Source: Anastatus disparis | Lineage: Eukaryota > Arthropoda > Insecta > Hymenoptera > Eupelmidae | Assembly: GCA_017163975.1 (NCBI GenBank) | Contig: JAFFSR010000017.1 | Location: 434,001 to 498,000 of the forward strand | Direction: 5' to 3' | Length of the DNA: 64,000 bases | In this document: in pieces, positions 1-9,906 of the stretch | Position numbering within the stretch: position 1 is the stretch's first letter | Layout of the letters: each line of letters begins with the position of its first letter | Notes under the pieces: model-generated | The model's database searches: none | The model's input: the letters and a program-made list of their open reading frames with translations, nothing else | Told to the model about the DNA's origin: nothing | Made by a program: the position numbers and the translations under genes

Positions 1-9
1 ACACATTTT

Positions 10-824
10 TTATTCAGGAATCATTATATCTCGTAAATCTTTTGCAATCATAGGTAAACTAAATGCGAGAATTTCATGTAAAACAAATTTTAAATATAAA
101 CTTTTATAATGATCAGTATCGTCTACCATATTTTCCATGACATAACCTTCTAATTCGTTTTTAAAAATAGAATAGTATTGTTTGAATGATTTTAAGTCAT
201 TAAGAATTACTTTTGCATTGGCCAGTCCTTCTTGTCCAAGTTTCTTTTTAAAAAGTCTAGAATATGATCGGTAGTACGGTTGACTTTACCGACGCGCTCG
301 CTTAAATCGTTGAGAAGAAGATCTACCAAGACACTTTGCTGACGAAGACCTTCAAATGTTTGGTGTTGCATGACTATACCTGGTGGATGATTAAAAGTTT
401 TTCTCTTTTTGCAAAGTGATTGTCCAGGAGTATCTTCTTCCTCGGATATTTTGCTCGGTTGTGGTCTTTCGTCGATGGTGATAGATTTGGTGCCGTACGA
501 TGTGGTGAAACTCAAATCATGACTGGAAAGAAAGAGTTTAGTTGGTCTTCCAAAATCTTGATAAAAAGAATAAGAATTTTGAAAATAAGCTGTTATGGCG
601 TCAAATTGATCTTTCAGAATATCCCAGCTATGGCGATCAAAAGAGACACTTTTGTGCAAACCACCTGAAGAAACTAGTTTAATCACTTCATGATAATATC
701 CAGCACTATATTCAAGACCGTCACAAATTCTTTTCGAGTTAGACTTATTGAGCGCGTAGGTAGTAGATAATAAAAGGTTTGGCAACTCGGGTTTTCGTGA
801 CTCACGTAATTCACAATGAGCCAC
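10..824 (-). pseudogene. Polinton accessory protein, frameshifted
   Basis: An open frame of 205 codons runs 824-207. A second frame stays open from about 245 down to a TAA at 10-12, so the original gene probably had about 270 codons with one frameshift near 207-245. The first codon of the long frame is GTG and an in-frame TAA lies just upstream, so the true start is unknown. The protein is mixed alpha/beta with a basic patch KKRK about two thirds along. Similar-looking proteins of unknown function accompany the protease and capsid genes in insect Polintons; this comparison is from memory, and I assign no function. It is the last gene of the minus-strand series inside the window. Confidence 0.6.
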
Positions 825-1237
825 TTTTTACGTCTTGATCGTACTGAAGCTAAACTCTCACTAAAATTCGGAAAGAATATTTCTCTACCACACAATGGAC
901 AAAATAGTATGTAGAGGGGATAAATACGTTTCTAATAGAATAGTAGCAACAGGGCAGGTGTTTATTTAGGATAGATACGAAGGATGGGGTGGAGGATGGT
1001 ATCAGTAGACCAGGTGTACTGAGGAAAACGTAGAGACAGCTAGTCAGCAGGGCAGGTGTTTCTTCATTCATGGATAGGAGGGAGGGAAGGGGAAAATCAA
1101 GGGAAAAAATTTTAGAAATATTTTATTTGTGCACTCAATAGTATATTTATTCAAATATAAATTCCAAAATTAACATTAATTATACTTAAATCTAGAACAC
1201 ACATTAGATTATAATATTTAAAGTAAAATTATATATA
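825..1237 (-). promoter_or_regulatory. Intergenic region between protease and accessory gene
   Basis: No gene is seen. The minus strand reads toward the accessory gene, so this should hold its promoter. An initiator-like TTCAGT lies around 832-837 on the minus strand. A 14-bp direct repeat, CAGGGCAGGTGTTT, occurs at 950-963 and 1048-1061. The segment is much more G-rich (GGAGGGAGGGAAGGGG near 1080) than the surrounding AT-rich DNA, as are the other intergenic segments of this element. Confidence 0.35.
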
Positions 1238-1783
1238 TTATAAATATCTTAACCTAGAAAAACATGTTTGATTACAATGACCTGAACCTTGAGAAAGTTT
1301 TCTACCGAATGTACCCACGCGCTTACATCTTCTATGTCTAATTTTATTTAAAATTCTTTTATAAAAATTTTCAGCTATTCGATCATTTTTTTTTGTGTTA
1401 TTTGAAAAGATGCTACAAAACTTTCGCAAACTAACACCGCGACACATATGATATAAAAACATAATAGTATATTGACCACAACACGTTGAATCGATGCTCT
1501 GCAGTTTCTTGGTATTCCGTCGAAAAATTTTACAGTTTCTTCCGAGTCGTTCCAGATAATATTTTGAGATGGGTGGGAAACTGTAACTGTCAAAATATGT
1601 TCCGTATCCATTTTTATTGATGAACATGGCCACCCAATGTGTACCAGGTCTTGTATGATCATCGGTATTACACACTACCGCGACTGGTGTTATCATTACA
1701 TTCGGAATTCGATCTGCTGCGTATACGCCAATTGTTTTGGCTTTCAACCCTTCTAGGGCTCTCTTTGTTTGGGTGGTATTCAT
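1238..1783 (-). CDS. Adenain-like cysteine protease (Polinton PRO)
   Basis: A 181-residue frame with an ATG at 1783. The catalytic signature of the adenovirus-type protease (C5/C48 fold) is visible: PGTHWV (His, near residue 48), then YFDSYSF (Asp) and finally DSTCCGQYT (Gln/Cys, near residues 98-105). In Polintons this enzyme is believed to mature capsid precursors. Its length is close to the usual 180-200 residues and no internal stop is seen, so it is one of the few intact genes here. Its first 116 bases overlap, in another frame, the end of the accessory gene 1668-2495. The basic C-terminus (RRCKRVG) may mediate DNA binding, as in adenain; that is inference. Confidence 0.85.
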   Translation of the reverse strand: MNTTQTKRALEGLKAKTIGVYAADRIPNVMITPVAVVCNTDDHTRPGTHWVAMFINKNGYGTYFDSYSFPPISKYYLERLGRNCKIFRRNTKKLQSIDSTCCGQYTIMFLYHMCRGVSLRKFCSIFSNNTKKNDRIAENFYKRILNKIRHRRCKRVGTFGRKLSQGSGHCNQTCFSRLRYL

Positions 1784-2495
1784 TTGTATTATTTTCTTGT
1801 GTTAAATTACAACCCTCATCACTACTTGCGTATTCTATGGTTTTATCATCGTCGTCGTCGTCGTCGTCTACCTCATCGACCCCTGTAAAAGCGACGCTTG
1901 ACCCAAATCTCACAACGCTATTTTTCTTGTGGGCAACTTTTTGAAGAGAGTCGTAGAAGAGTTCGCTACTCTTTTTAGACAAATTTTGTTGAGATTCTTG
2001 AGGGAGTAGTGAATGAAGCCACTCTCTCAATAGATGTGATCTCTGCATGGCACAATACTCCCTTTTATAGAGGCTTTCTTGGCAGGCGTGAAAGCAGCAT
2101 ACTTTCTGAGAAGAAAATTGTCTTTGTAAGTCGATGAAACCCGTCGTAGTGTAATCTTCTATGTTTATAACGTTACGGGCCATAATAAATTCGATATAGC
2201 GAGCCTTTTCAGCACCTCTTACATAAATTCTTGTAGCGTTTCTCGCTATATTATAAAAATGGTAGCGTAATTTTCGTAGAATAACATCCCCATCGAACCA
2301 TTGTAGACCGTGGAGGCGTGACGACACGTAATCGTTACTGGTTTTTATATCTTCTGGCAAATTATCGAATTCGTAAGGTGGTGCAATTATCCAATGACCA
2401 ATAACTTGTTCTTGTAGAGAAACTACTGCCACTTCCTTGGGTAAAAATTTATTATCCTTATCTCTTAAGCCTTGAATATCTATTACGTAATCCAT
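1668..2495 (-). CDS. Polinton accessory protein with acidic run, unknown function
   Basis: A 275-residue frame with an ATG at 2495. The N-terminal ~190 residues look like a folded domain (VIDIQG start, GHWIIAPPY, HGLQWFDGD, ARNATRIYVRG, then CCFHACQE). A run of eight Asp follows (1842-1868), then a charged tail. The early Asp in VIDIQG and the alternating hydrophobic pattern recall an RNase-H-like nuclease fold, but I cannot show catalytic residues and leave it unassigned. The last ~38 codons overlap the protease in another frame, so the original stop may have been further upstream and the present tail an artefact of a lost stop or small indel. Confidence 0.65.
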   Translation of the reverse strand: MDYVIDIQGLRDKDNKFLPKEVAVVSLQEQVIGHWIIAPPYEFDNLPEDIKTSNDYVSSRLHGLQWFDGDVILRKLRYHFYNIARNATRIYVRGAEKARYIEFIMARNVINIEDYTTTGFIDLQRQFSSQKVCCFHACQESLYKREYCAMQRSHLLREWLHSLLPQESQQNLSKKSSELFYDSLQKVAHKKNSVVRFGSSVAFTGVDEVDDDDDDDDKTIEYASSDEGCNLTQENNTNEYHPNKESPRRVESQNNWRIRSRSNSECNDNTSRGSV

Positions 2496-2610
2496 TTTGG
2501 CGAGAACGTGAGTGCGTGTGTGCTACGGCTGAGAGTGAGAAGCAACTAAAGCAGTGGGGTATAAAGCAAATGGTCTTATAATATTTCTCCCACCATGTTC
2601 CCCCTCCACC
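2496..2610 (-). promoter_or_regulatory. Promoter region of the accessory gene 1668-2495
   Basis: On the minus strand an AT-rich element (ATTATAAG, then GCTTTATACCCC) lies 55-85 bases upstream of the ATG at 2495, followed by a C/T-rich leader with CACACACGCACTCACG. This fits a TATA-type promoter with a short leader, judged by base pattern only. Confidence 0.35.
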
Positions 2611-3500
2611 TTAAGCATTAAAATCCGTAATAATTTGTCTGTTTGAATCAATTTCTACCACGTTATCAAATTCTGCATAAACGATGCAATTGATTGTTTC
2701 CCTAAGAGCCTGCTCAAAGCGAATTTCAATGCGCAGAGCACCCGACCGCACGAGATTCCAATGTGATGAAAAATGAGCCGACAAATCAGGCGTCAAGTCG
2801 AATGCAAAGAGACAGTAACCTTCTGGATAAGACGTTCGGCTGACATCGATACCCTCGTTGAGAAAATGTATACCAGTACCGGAGAATAGCGTGTGATAAG
2901 CGTCTACATAGAGTTTATTATTCCCAGTGTATTTTGGCTGTAGGGGTTTGCTTGGTATTTGTACTTCATCGACGTAAAGAGAGAGAAAATTGATGGAATA
3001 ATGTTGAAAGTTGAAAGGATTCAATTGTCGATTGCCGTTGAAGGCTCGGTTACTCACAAAACCTATGATGATTCTTTTTGACAACTGGCCCAATATAACA
3101 TTACCATGAGTATCTCCTAAAATTCCGCTATGTACAGTGAATGATTTGACTTCCACCCTTGTTATTGGATATTTTGCAGTAGTTTTGGCCAAAGCATTAG
3201 CATGAGCCAATAGTACGGCTGGACTTATTTTAGCTCGACGGACGATTAGCGTCGCTTCTCTGATGCGTACTGAAAATTTTCCGTCATTGGTGAAATCCAT
3301 CAAACAAAACGCGTTCTCGCTACGAACGAGCCTCACTCGCATTTCAACACCGTTTACCAAAAATTTACCTTGGTTAAATACATCGCAATAAAGGTGGCCA
3401 ATCATATCGACAACTTTACCACCAGCTGTAAAGTATTGGCGATTCCGAGAACCCACGGTTCCCACGGGTGTGATTTCCACGCTGACTTGTAACATTGTAT

Positions 3501-4009
3501 CGTCAGGTGGGAGGAAGAAGGTTACGATTCGAAACTGGCCACAAAAAAGTAACGATTCGGATAAAGCCACAAAAAAGTTCAGATTCGAAATTGGCCACAA
3601 AAAAGTTACGATTCGGATAAAGCCACAAAAAGGTTCAGATTCGGGTTTAGCCACAAAAAGGTCACGATTCGGCTGCTTATTTTTTCCTTCGATGTTTTGG
3701 ATGAGAATCGCTGTTGAAAACATAAGAGTTTGTCTCCTATATCTTAAGTACTCATAAATATTATAATTATGTTTTCATTTTTTTCATGAAGAGGCAATTT
3801 TATAAACCTATAGTTTTCAATTTAGTGAGTATAAATCATATATTGAAATATATTATTACTTTTTATAATCTTATTAAATAAAAATTAATTGATTTATTTC
3901 ATAAATTAAAAATCTCTTTACTTTAACTTTATCAATGTAAGAATAAAAAATTCACAAATTTTATAATTTAATAAAAATTCGCAAACATTAGTTAAATTGA
4001 CGTGAAATT

Positions 4010-4077
<68 letters not shown>

Positions 4078-4940
4078 ATTGGAAGGCTTTATATAGTGAA
4101 AATATTCATCAAAAATACAATTTAAATTATGAGTCTCTAAGTAAAAAATCAATCATTAAATTTGACAATAAAAACATATTAACTAGATGTTACGATTGAT
4201 TATTAGCTATCGATGCTGGTAAAGCGAAAGACTCACGTATCCTCATGGAAAAAGATTTGATTTTATAGAATTTATGGTATCTGCCAAATACCATAAATTC
4301 TATAAAAATTTATTACGTTGAAATATATATATGATTATTAATTTAATAAATATATTTATATTTATATAAAAAATACTGTTAAGAATCGTTCATTTTGTTG
4401 GCATTGCCTCACAGTGTCAATCAATTTTAAATTAATTTTTAATAATTTTATATCACTTTTTAATAAGTATGTTTAAATCATTTTTATAATATTTTCAGGA
4501 AATATTTTAGAAGTAATTTTTGTTTTCTTTAACAATTATTTTTAAATTAATTCAGTAAATAATTTAAAACAATTATTACAGTATTCTTTTAAATTCATCA
4601 AAAAAGCAAAGATAACATTATTATAGAAGGAATTTTACAATTGATTGCTTTCTTATGGAAAATATGAAAAAATAATTCTAATATTTATGAGTGCTTAGAT
4701 ATCGGAGATAAATTCTTATGTTTTCAACAGCGGTTCTCATCCAAAACATCGGAGGAAAAAATTAGCAGCCGAATCGTAACCTTTTTGTGGCTAAACCCGA
4801 ATCTGAACCTTTTTGTGGCTTTATCCGAATCGTAACTTTTTTGTGGCCAATTTCGAATCTGAACCTTTTTGTGGCTTTATCCGAATTGTTACTTTTTTGT
4901 GGCCAATTTCGAATCATAACCTTATTCCTCCCACCTGACG
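3501..4940. mobile_element. Non-autonomous DNA transposon with GTAT target duplication
   Basis: The ends are inverted repeats starting CGTCAGGTGGGAGGA and ending TCCTCCCACCTGACG. The four bases GTAT occur directly outside both ends (3497-3500 and 4941-4944). Inside each end lies a tandem array of a ~28-bp unit built on GCCACAAAAA-GTTACGATTCGG, about five units at 3536-3670 and inverted at 4770-4915. The centre is AT-rich, with a (TA)n tract and no coding capacity, so it must be mobilised in trans. The superfamily is not certain; a 4-bp duplication and CG terminus are shared with two other elements in this window. Confidence 0.9.
4013..4069. repeat. (TA)n microsatellite
   Basis: About 28 uninterrupted TA units followed by GTGTGTG, inside the transposon 3501-4940. 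Open frames through it are composition artefacts. Confidence 0.95.
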
Positions 4941-5154
4941 GTATGCGCTAGATCGATGTAATGCTCGGTCAACTAGGAAACAAAAATTCTAAAGGTGAAT
5001 TGCTTTCATTGCTGAGAGATAATACAGGTTTGTAGTGGAGAAAAGAACTGCTTTCAATCGATGTTTGCGTCGGAGGAAGAGTAAAAATATCTAGTTCGCT
5101 CTTCATACCTTCACCACTGCACGCGTGTAGGAAAGCCATTTTTTTTTAAATGAT

Positions 5155-5667
5155 TTATTTAGGTCCAAAAATATCGGATACGCTTCTCAATACTTTCTTC
5201 TTTCGCCTTGATGTTTTCTTTTTCTTGCCTATACCACGCTTATTCGTCTTTCTCTTTGTCTTTCTTTTCTTGCTCGATGCGTTGTGTGCCGGAACACGAG
5301 CTCGCGTTGACTGTCGTTTGCGCTTAGCAGTAACAGCTTTATATCCACTACCTTACATAATATCGGAAATTTTATTAGCCACTTTTCTTTTTAAATTTCA
5401 ACCCAACTCTCGAACACGCGTGTTGAGAGACTCTTTAAAATTCGCTCTCTTATTCGACACGTCGTCTGGCACGTTCAAGCCTGTTCGGACGGCTTCTTTG
5501 CCTACTGCTTTGGCCCCGCTGGCAAGATATGGCACAATTTTTCTAAATAATCCTCCAAGAAAGCTACCAATTTCAGAGCCTCTTTGAAACGTTGAACCAG
5601 AGTAAACGTTTTTAATACCGCTTCCACCACCAGCCTGCTCGTCGTAGTAATGAATATAATAACTCAT
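5155..5667 (-). pseudogene. Small basic capsid-associated protein, two in-frame stops
   Basis: Reading starts at an ATG at 5667 (MSYYIHYYDEQAGGG) and stays in one frame to TAA at 5155-5157. It is interrupted by TGA at 5398-5400 and TAA at 5353-5355. The N-terminal part has a Gly-rich stretch and the hydrophobic segment IGSFLGGLFRKIVPYLASGA, followed by AVGKEAVRTG. The C-terminal half is strongly Lys/Arg-rich and ends in SDIFGPK. An amphipathic or membrane-active N-terminus with a basic tail, next to capsid genes, recalls adenovirus pVI/pVII-like minor proteins; the match is by architecture only. It lies between minor and major capsid genes, as in other Polintons. Confidence 0.7.
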
Positions 5668-5679
5668 ATCGCTATGCAA

Positions 5680-6492
5680 TTAACGACTACGCTTGAAATG
5701 AAGCATAACCGTCAGCGTTCCATACTCAAATGGTATTTTGCGCCCATGTTGATCTCTTATATCGATAACAATATTTCGAAAGGTATGATCTAGTAGAGGT
5801 ATGTATTGAATCGGTGCAAAGTGTTTGACAACGGTTGATCCGAATTTGTACTTTGAATTTTCCAGGGCTACAATGCGTAAAAGTGCCGTTTCCGTATCAC
5901 CGACTGCATAAGATTCGCATATGTCTGTGTAAACGTAAAGCTGATCGGGTATAGCCCGTGCTAAACTAGCCGGTCTATTGCCCATATTTATACTTGTTCC
6001 TGAGTTGGAAGTGACAAAAGTTCCTGTTTCTCTGTGGACAATATCTTCAAAGCCAAAAATTCGACGAATTTTTTCGTTGAAAGTCGTGTAGTGCGGCTCT
6101 TCGCAATCGCAAATCCTTTTTAAGATGTAATAACCTTTCTGAAACTTGGTTGGTTCAAGCTTCTGATGTTCACGCGCCTCGTGTACTTTATTTATTTCTT
6201 CTGCAAGCTGTTCGATGCTACTGTATACACCGTGAGGAAAATTACAAAACCCGTTATTTTTCGAAACTTTGGGTTTAGCGCTTCCTAATTTAAAAGTATA
6301 ATAAGCTGCAGGTTCTTGAATATGCATGATAGTACAGGGTACGTGTATTTCAGCTAGACCGACCTGCCAGTTACCGATTAATCTGATTTCACGGGGTAGA
6401 TAAGTGGTAAAACAAGTAGTCGTATTGTCACAAAAATAACGCATACTGCTGATACTCGGTAATACTAAATAAAAATCATCTAGATTATCCAT
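5680..6492 (-). CDS. Minor capsid protein (penton-like, single jelly-roll)
   Basis: A frame of about 270 codons. I choose the ATG at 6492 (MDNLDDFYLVLPS); the longer reading from 6501 begins with TTG. Motifs typical of the Polinton penton homologue are present: TTYLPREIRLIGNWQVGLAE near the N-terminus and, at the C-terminus, HFAPIQYIPL, NIVIDIRDQHG and IPFEYGTLTVMLHF. It is predicted to form the pentameric vertex capsomer. No internal stop is seen, so this capsid gene is intact while the major capsid gene is destroyed. It almost abuts the integrase stop (6498-6500), showing the compact gene packing of the element. Confidence 0.85.
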   Translation of the reverse strand: MDNLDDFYLVLPSISSMRYFCDNTTTCFTTYLPREIRLIGNWQVGLAEIHVPCTIMHIQEPAAYYTFKLGSAKPKVSKNNGFCNFPHGVYSSIEQLAEEINKVHEAREHQKLEPTKFQKGYYILKRICDCEEPHYTTFNEKIRRIFGFEDIVHRETGTFVTSNSGTSINMGNRPASLARAIPDQLYVYTDICESYAVGDTETALLRIVALENSKYKFGSTVVKHFAPIQYIPLLDHTFRNIVIDIRDQHGRKIPFEYGTLTVMLHFKRSR

Positions 6493-6497
6493 TATTT

Positions 6498-7640
6498 TCA
6501 AACTCTTTCAACGTCTGATGCTCTTATCCAAAAATTAAATTTATCTGGATATCCTTCCCACTTTACAAATAACTGTTTTTTATTTCCACTTCCTTTGGTC
6601 CGATGAACACGTTCAATCTTGAAATGTTGATCTTTCAGCAGTCGTTGTGATCCTACAGGAGCCAATTCTTCTGTATAAAAAAATTCGTCAATGTCCTCTC
6701 CTTGTAAATCTTGTAGCTCGTAGGTATAAAGATTTTGCCTGGTAGAAAAGCGTTTGACTTTAAATACTTCCTCGCTATAATTCTTATCGAATCCTTTCGC
6801 AAAGTTTCCCTTAGAGCGACTGATCCTCACGTAGTCACCAACCTCGTATTTACGGTCTTTTATTTGCCTTTGATTCTTCCTTTGCTGAAGAGCGCGCCTC
6901 TGTAGATTCACTCGTGCCTCAGCAGTGTTATACAAATTAACCTCTGAAGGTTTCATTTTTATACTTGAATGTACTGTATTGTTGTATGCATAAACTATCT
7001 TTTGTATTACATCGATGTACCTATGTGTATTGCAATGAGTGAAATATCTTCAAACACGTTCTTTGAGAGTTCGATTGAGACGTTCTACCACAGCCGCCTT
7101 AATGTCAGGGTTCCTTGCCACTCAAAACTGTATGTCATATTTTTTAAGAGTATTTTGCAAATCTGCACCAACAAATTCTTTACCTTTGTCAGTTTGTAAG
7201 TAAACAGGTGTACGCCCATTGGACCGCTTAAGAATCTTTTCGAATGCGGCCGATACAGCGTGTGCTGTTTTATCCCGCAGTGGTTCTACCCATGCATACT
7301 TACTGAGCACGTCGATCACTACTAGTAAGTACGAATAACCATAATTTTCTTTTTTTAGACTCGTTAACTGACAATAATCTGCCTCCCAAACGTCATCTAC
7401 GTTAGTTACGTTATAGTGTAATCTAGTAAATTTTTTTCGTATAGGGTGGTGAAGCGTGTAAGCATCTTGATTACTCAACCACTCGTGTATTGGTTTTTGC
7501 TCTTTTTCCCTGTTTATCAATGATTTATCTTTTATATTTACGCGTATTAAATTTCGAGCTCCAGCATAACCTACTTCGTGCAAAGGCTCGTAATACTGTT
7601 TTTCCAAAGACATTTTCTTCAGATTTTTGCTTTTAACCAT
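6498..7640 (-). pseudogene. Polinton integrase with chromodomain, two TGA stops
   Basis: A single frame from ATG 7640 to TAG/TGA at 6498 (380 codons), broken only by TGA at 7122-7124 and TGA at 7050-7052. The N-terminal part leads into a retroviral-type catalytic core: first Asp in VWEADYCQL, second in YLQTDKGKEF, and Glu in VVERLNRTLKERV between the two stops, so all three catalytic residues remain encoded. The C-terminal part has KYEVGDYVRISR (SH3-like) and then a chromodomain-like KKQLFVKWEGYPDKFNFWI. Integrases of this kind insert the element with 6-bp duplications. One stop looks like CGA to TGA and the other like TGG to TGA. It overlaps the start of its 3' neighbour by 22 bases. Confidence 0.9.
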
Positions 7641-8398
7641 TTTTGCTTAGCACCATGTCTCGTTACGGGTGGTGTAAATACTGGTGACGAGGTTTTCCGT
7701 TTCGCAGTATTTAAAGAAGATGTTAGTCTTTTGGCAATTTTTAGAATTTCCGTATTTCCAATCAAATTATTAGGGGTTTCTGAACTTCCAATAAACTTTG
7801 CAAATTCAAATCTACCAATACGTGCTTCATCATCCTCCTCTATTTGTTTCTTTTTCTTTTGTAAAACATCGTTAAGTAATGCTACTATGTTAGATCGTGG
7901 TATAAGTTTGCCATCTACGATAACGCTTCCAGTACTATCCCATTTTAATCGATCGGGCTCAAGAGTGCGCCAATGTTTTAGTAAAAGTCGTGCTTTTCTA
8001 GCATAAATTTTAGGTACATTATCGAGTATTTCTTCTTCTGTTAATGGTGCCAGTGTAGCTTTGATTTCGTCAATATCTCGACCAATGTTACCACCATCCA
8101 CACGTTCGTTATCTTTGAAAAATAAATAGCACCTCAGAACTTGCAAATAATTTTTACATTTTTCCCGTTTACTGCTAAAACTTTTAGAATGAAGAATTTT
8201 GTACATTTCCAAATCAAGCCGTGTTAAATTATCAGCAGGTGTTTGTATGGTTTTTTCAGCTTTTTCAGTCATGTTATCAGTCCTAGAAATGATCGTAGGT
8301 ACAGCTCCTCCTTGTTGTTGCTGGTGCTGCTGCGAAAAACTTTGTATTTGTTCCAGAGTTGTTTCGGGGACAATGACCATTTTTCGAGCGCGTTCCAT
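7619..8398 (-). CDS. Polinton conserved protein of unknown function (259 aa)
   Basis: Starts at ATG 8398 and is uninterrupted. The N-terminus is polar with a Gln-rich run (QQHQQQQ). The middle is helical (LEMYKILHSKSFSSKREK, YARKARLLLKHWRTL). Then comes a conserved-looking segment (LKWDSTGSVIVDGK, IPRSNIVALLNDVLQKKKK) and a basic tail. Proteins with the pattern ARxLLxHL ... SNIxxLL are regular companions of the integrase and capsid genes in arthropod Polintons. The function is unknown; the lysine-rich C-terminal half would suit nucleic-acid binding. Confidence 0.7.
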   Translation of the reverse strand: MERARKMVIVPETTLEQIQSFSQQHQQQQGGAVPTIISRTDNMTEKAEKTIQTPADNLTRLDLEMYKILHSKSFSSKREKCKNYLQVLRCYLFFKDNERVDGGNIGRDIDEIKATLAPLTEEEILDNVPKIYARKARLLLKHWRTLEPDRLKWDSTGSVIVDGKLIPRSNIVALLNDVLQKKKKQIEEDDEARIGRFEFAKFIGSSETPNNLIGNTEILKIAKRLTSSLNTAKRKTSSPVFTPPVTRHGAKQKWLKAKI

Positions 8399-8421
8399 GG
8401 CTATTTTATCTTGAAAAAAAA

Positions 8422-8871
8422 TTAATTTTTGCTACCCACAATTTTTGAAAAAATTGTACTTATCAGTGGTCTCAATAGAAGTGGTAAAAAAGAACCACCA
8501 CTCTGAATTATAGTACGTTTTTTAGCTTTCCACGCATTGGCACCACTGCTTCTTCCACTTCTTACTAGTTTCCTTAAAATAGTTCTGTGCTTTTTTAAGC
8601 GGTTTTGTTCAGGAGTTTTTAATTTTACTACACCTTGCAACACGTTCAGCGCACACTCATAAATGCACTTTATGAGATTTTTATCGGCTGTTCGAATCAA
8701 AGCTGAACGCTGTTGACTGTTAGCGCGACTCAGAGCATTCAAAAGTGCGACGTGCTTTTTCGAATATAACTTTCCAGGTGTGCAACAGATGCGAGACTTT
8801 ATGGAACTTTTTTTCTTTTCTCCTTGTTTTCTTTTTGTTACGAACGCGGCCATAGATGTTGTCCCAGCCAT
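8422..8871 (-). CDS. Polinton small basic conserved protein (149 aa)
   Basis: Starts at ATG 8871 and is intact. It is rich in Lys/Arg, with a conserved helical core (LIKCIYECALNVLQGVVKL, KKHRTILRKLVRSG) and an ending of the type QSGGSFLPLLLRPLI. The helical core and terminal GG-F-LP hydrophobic motif are recognisable in many Polinton and adintovirus-like elements near the ATPase. The role is not established; a virion core or DNA-packaging protein is plausible from charge and position. It lies between the ATPase and the 259-residue protein. Confidence 0.7.
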   Translation of the reverse strand: MAGTTSMAAFVTKRKQGEKKKSSIKSRICCTPGKLYSKKHVALLNALSRANSQQRSALIRTADKNLIKCIYECALNVLQGVVKLKTPEQNRLKKHRTILRKLVRSGRSSGANAWKAKKRTIIQSGGSFLPLLLRPLISTIFSKIVGSKN

Positions 8872-8929
8872 CGCTATTTCAAGACTGCTTCTTGACTACA
8901 GATGCTTCTTTCTTTTTATTTAGTCATGT

Positions 8930-9592
8930 TTACCTGAATCTCGATGAAAATTTAGGCACGTAAGCATAGTGCAGCTTGTCATCGGGAAATAGGTTGGTAC
9001 GAAAGCGAAACTCATCTGGAGTATCTTGTTTTAAATCTAACAAAAGATAGCTAAATGGCCGACTACAGGCATCAATGTAGGCTTCTTGCAAGAATTTGGG
9101 GTCCTCCGGGTAAACTTGTCGAGCGAGAAACTGTATTTGCGTACGATTTCTCGGATCTTTGAACAATACGATATAATTTGAATTTAATGATAAATCACGC
9201 TGATTTGGCCCCCTACGAAAAATATTTTGCGTAATAAAAACAACACTGATATTTTTGTGGTGACAACCTTTTGTAAATAAATCAAGTACCGTATTGTTTG
9301 ATGATTCGTGCATTAGATCGTCTAGTATGAGCAATTTTTTTTTATCATTGTCATTGGAATAATCACTAGCTTGTGGTAAGCCTTCTCAAAATTCGATGCG
9401 TTGATTTCCTTCTACTTTGAACTCGCTACGATAGGCCTCTTGCCATTCCGCGTAATAAAAGAGAATACGATCAAAATTCACGTCACAAATTTGGGGTAAA
9501 CTGGCGAGAAATCTTTTGACAAAAACAGTTTTTCCACACATAGTTGGCCCTGAAATTATGCATGTAAAGGGATGTTTCCATCGTGTATCCAT
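8930..9592 (-). pseudogene. Packaging ATPase (FtsK/HerA type), one in-frame stop
   Basis: ATG at 9592 (MDTRWKHPF) to TAA at 8930-8932, a single frame interrupted only by TGA at 9386-9388. Walker A is CIISGPTMCGKTVF near residue 20 and Walker B is KKLLILDDLMHE near residue 92. VVFITQNIFRRG resembles the sensor region of DNA-packaging ATPases, and ILFYYAEWQ is also typical. The length of ~220 codons is normal for Polinton A32-like ATPases, which pump DNA into capsids. The stop lies in RIEF-stop-EGLP and would be explained by CGA to TGA. Both halves are otherwise well preserved. Confidence 0.88.
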
Positions 9593-9906
9593 GTTGAATA
9601 CTGACAAAGACGGACAAAAGTTTAATGTTTTTTATGTCAAGCACCCTCTTACGTTTTTTATTTTTTAATTATTATTAAGAGACCTAGATAGGTGGAGGGG
9701 GGCGGCGGCGGCGGCGCGGACACACGTGTTTTTATTAGCTTATTCAACACGTGTGCGGGATAAGCTCATTTTCCGCGTCAATCAGCTAATTAAGAAATGT
9801 ATAAGCTTATCACCGCGCGGGTGTTAGCGTATTGTTATCTTCTAAGAATTATTGATGATTGCTTGTAAAATAATAATAATAGATTTCATGAAAACACTTT
9901 TCCTTT
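9593..9906 (-). promoter_or_regulatory. GC-rich promoter-like region upstream of the ATPase gene
   Basis: No gene. It carries a C/G-rich block with a (GGC)n run near 9698-9716 and two CACGTGT/ACACGTG boxes (about 9722-9731 and 9748-9758). The motif AAGCTTAT or close variants (AGCTTATTC, TAAGCTCA, TAAGCTTATC) occurs about three times between 9737 and 9812. Lying upstream of the ATPase and downstream of polB, it probably drives the downstream genes; motif function is inferred. Confidence 0.4.

Larger units (their letters stand above)
2611..5139 (-). pseudogene. Major capsid protein (double jelly-roll), disrupted
   Basis: The C-terminal ~270 codons (2611-3496) are open and typical of Polinton hexon-like capsid proteins: VKSFTVHSG, GQLSKRIIIGFV, NPFNFQHY, AYHTLFSGTGIHF, CLFAFDLTPDLS, then TINCIVYAEFDN. 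The N-terminal start survives at 5139 (ATG, then LDIFTLPPTQTSIESS) and runs 56 codons to a TGA at 4969-4971. A small frameshift restores homology (HYIDLAHTM) just before the insertion point at 4941. A 1,440-bp transposon (3501-4940) then splits the gene. The part between HTMLQV and GHLYCDVFNQ looks shorter than in relatives, suggesting an internal deletion. The long open frame 2611-3723 takes its first ~74 codons from the transposon and is a chimera, not the ancestral protein. Confidence 0.85.

Noticed and set aside
4002..4199. Frame across (TA)n coding alternating Ile/Tyr
   Set aside because: Microsatellite translation; the same applies to the frames at 43508-43839.
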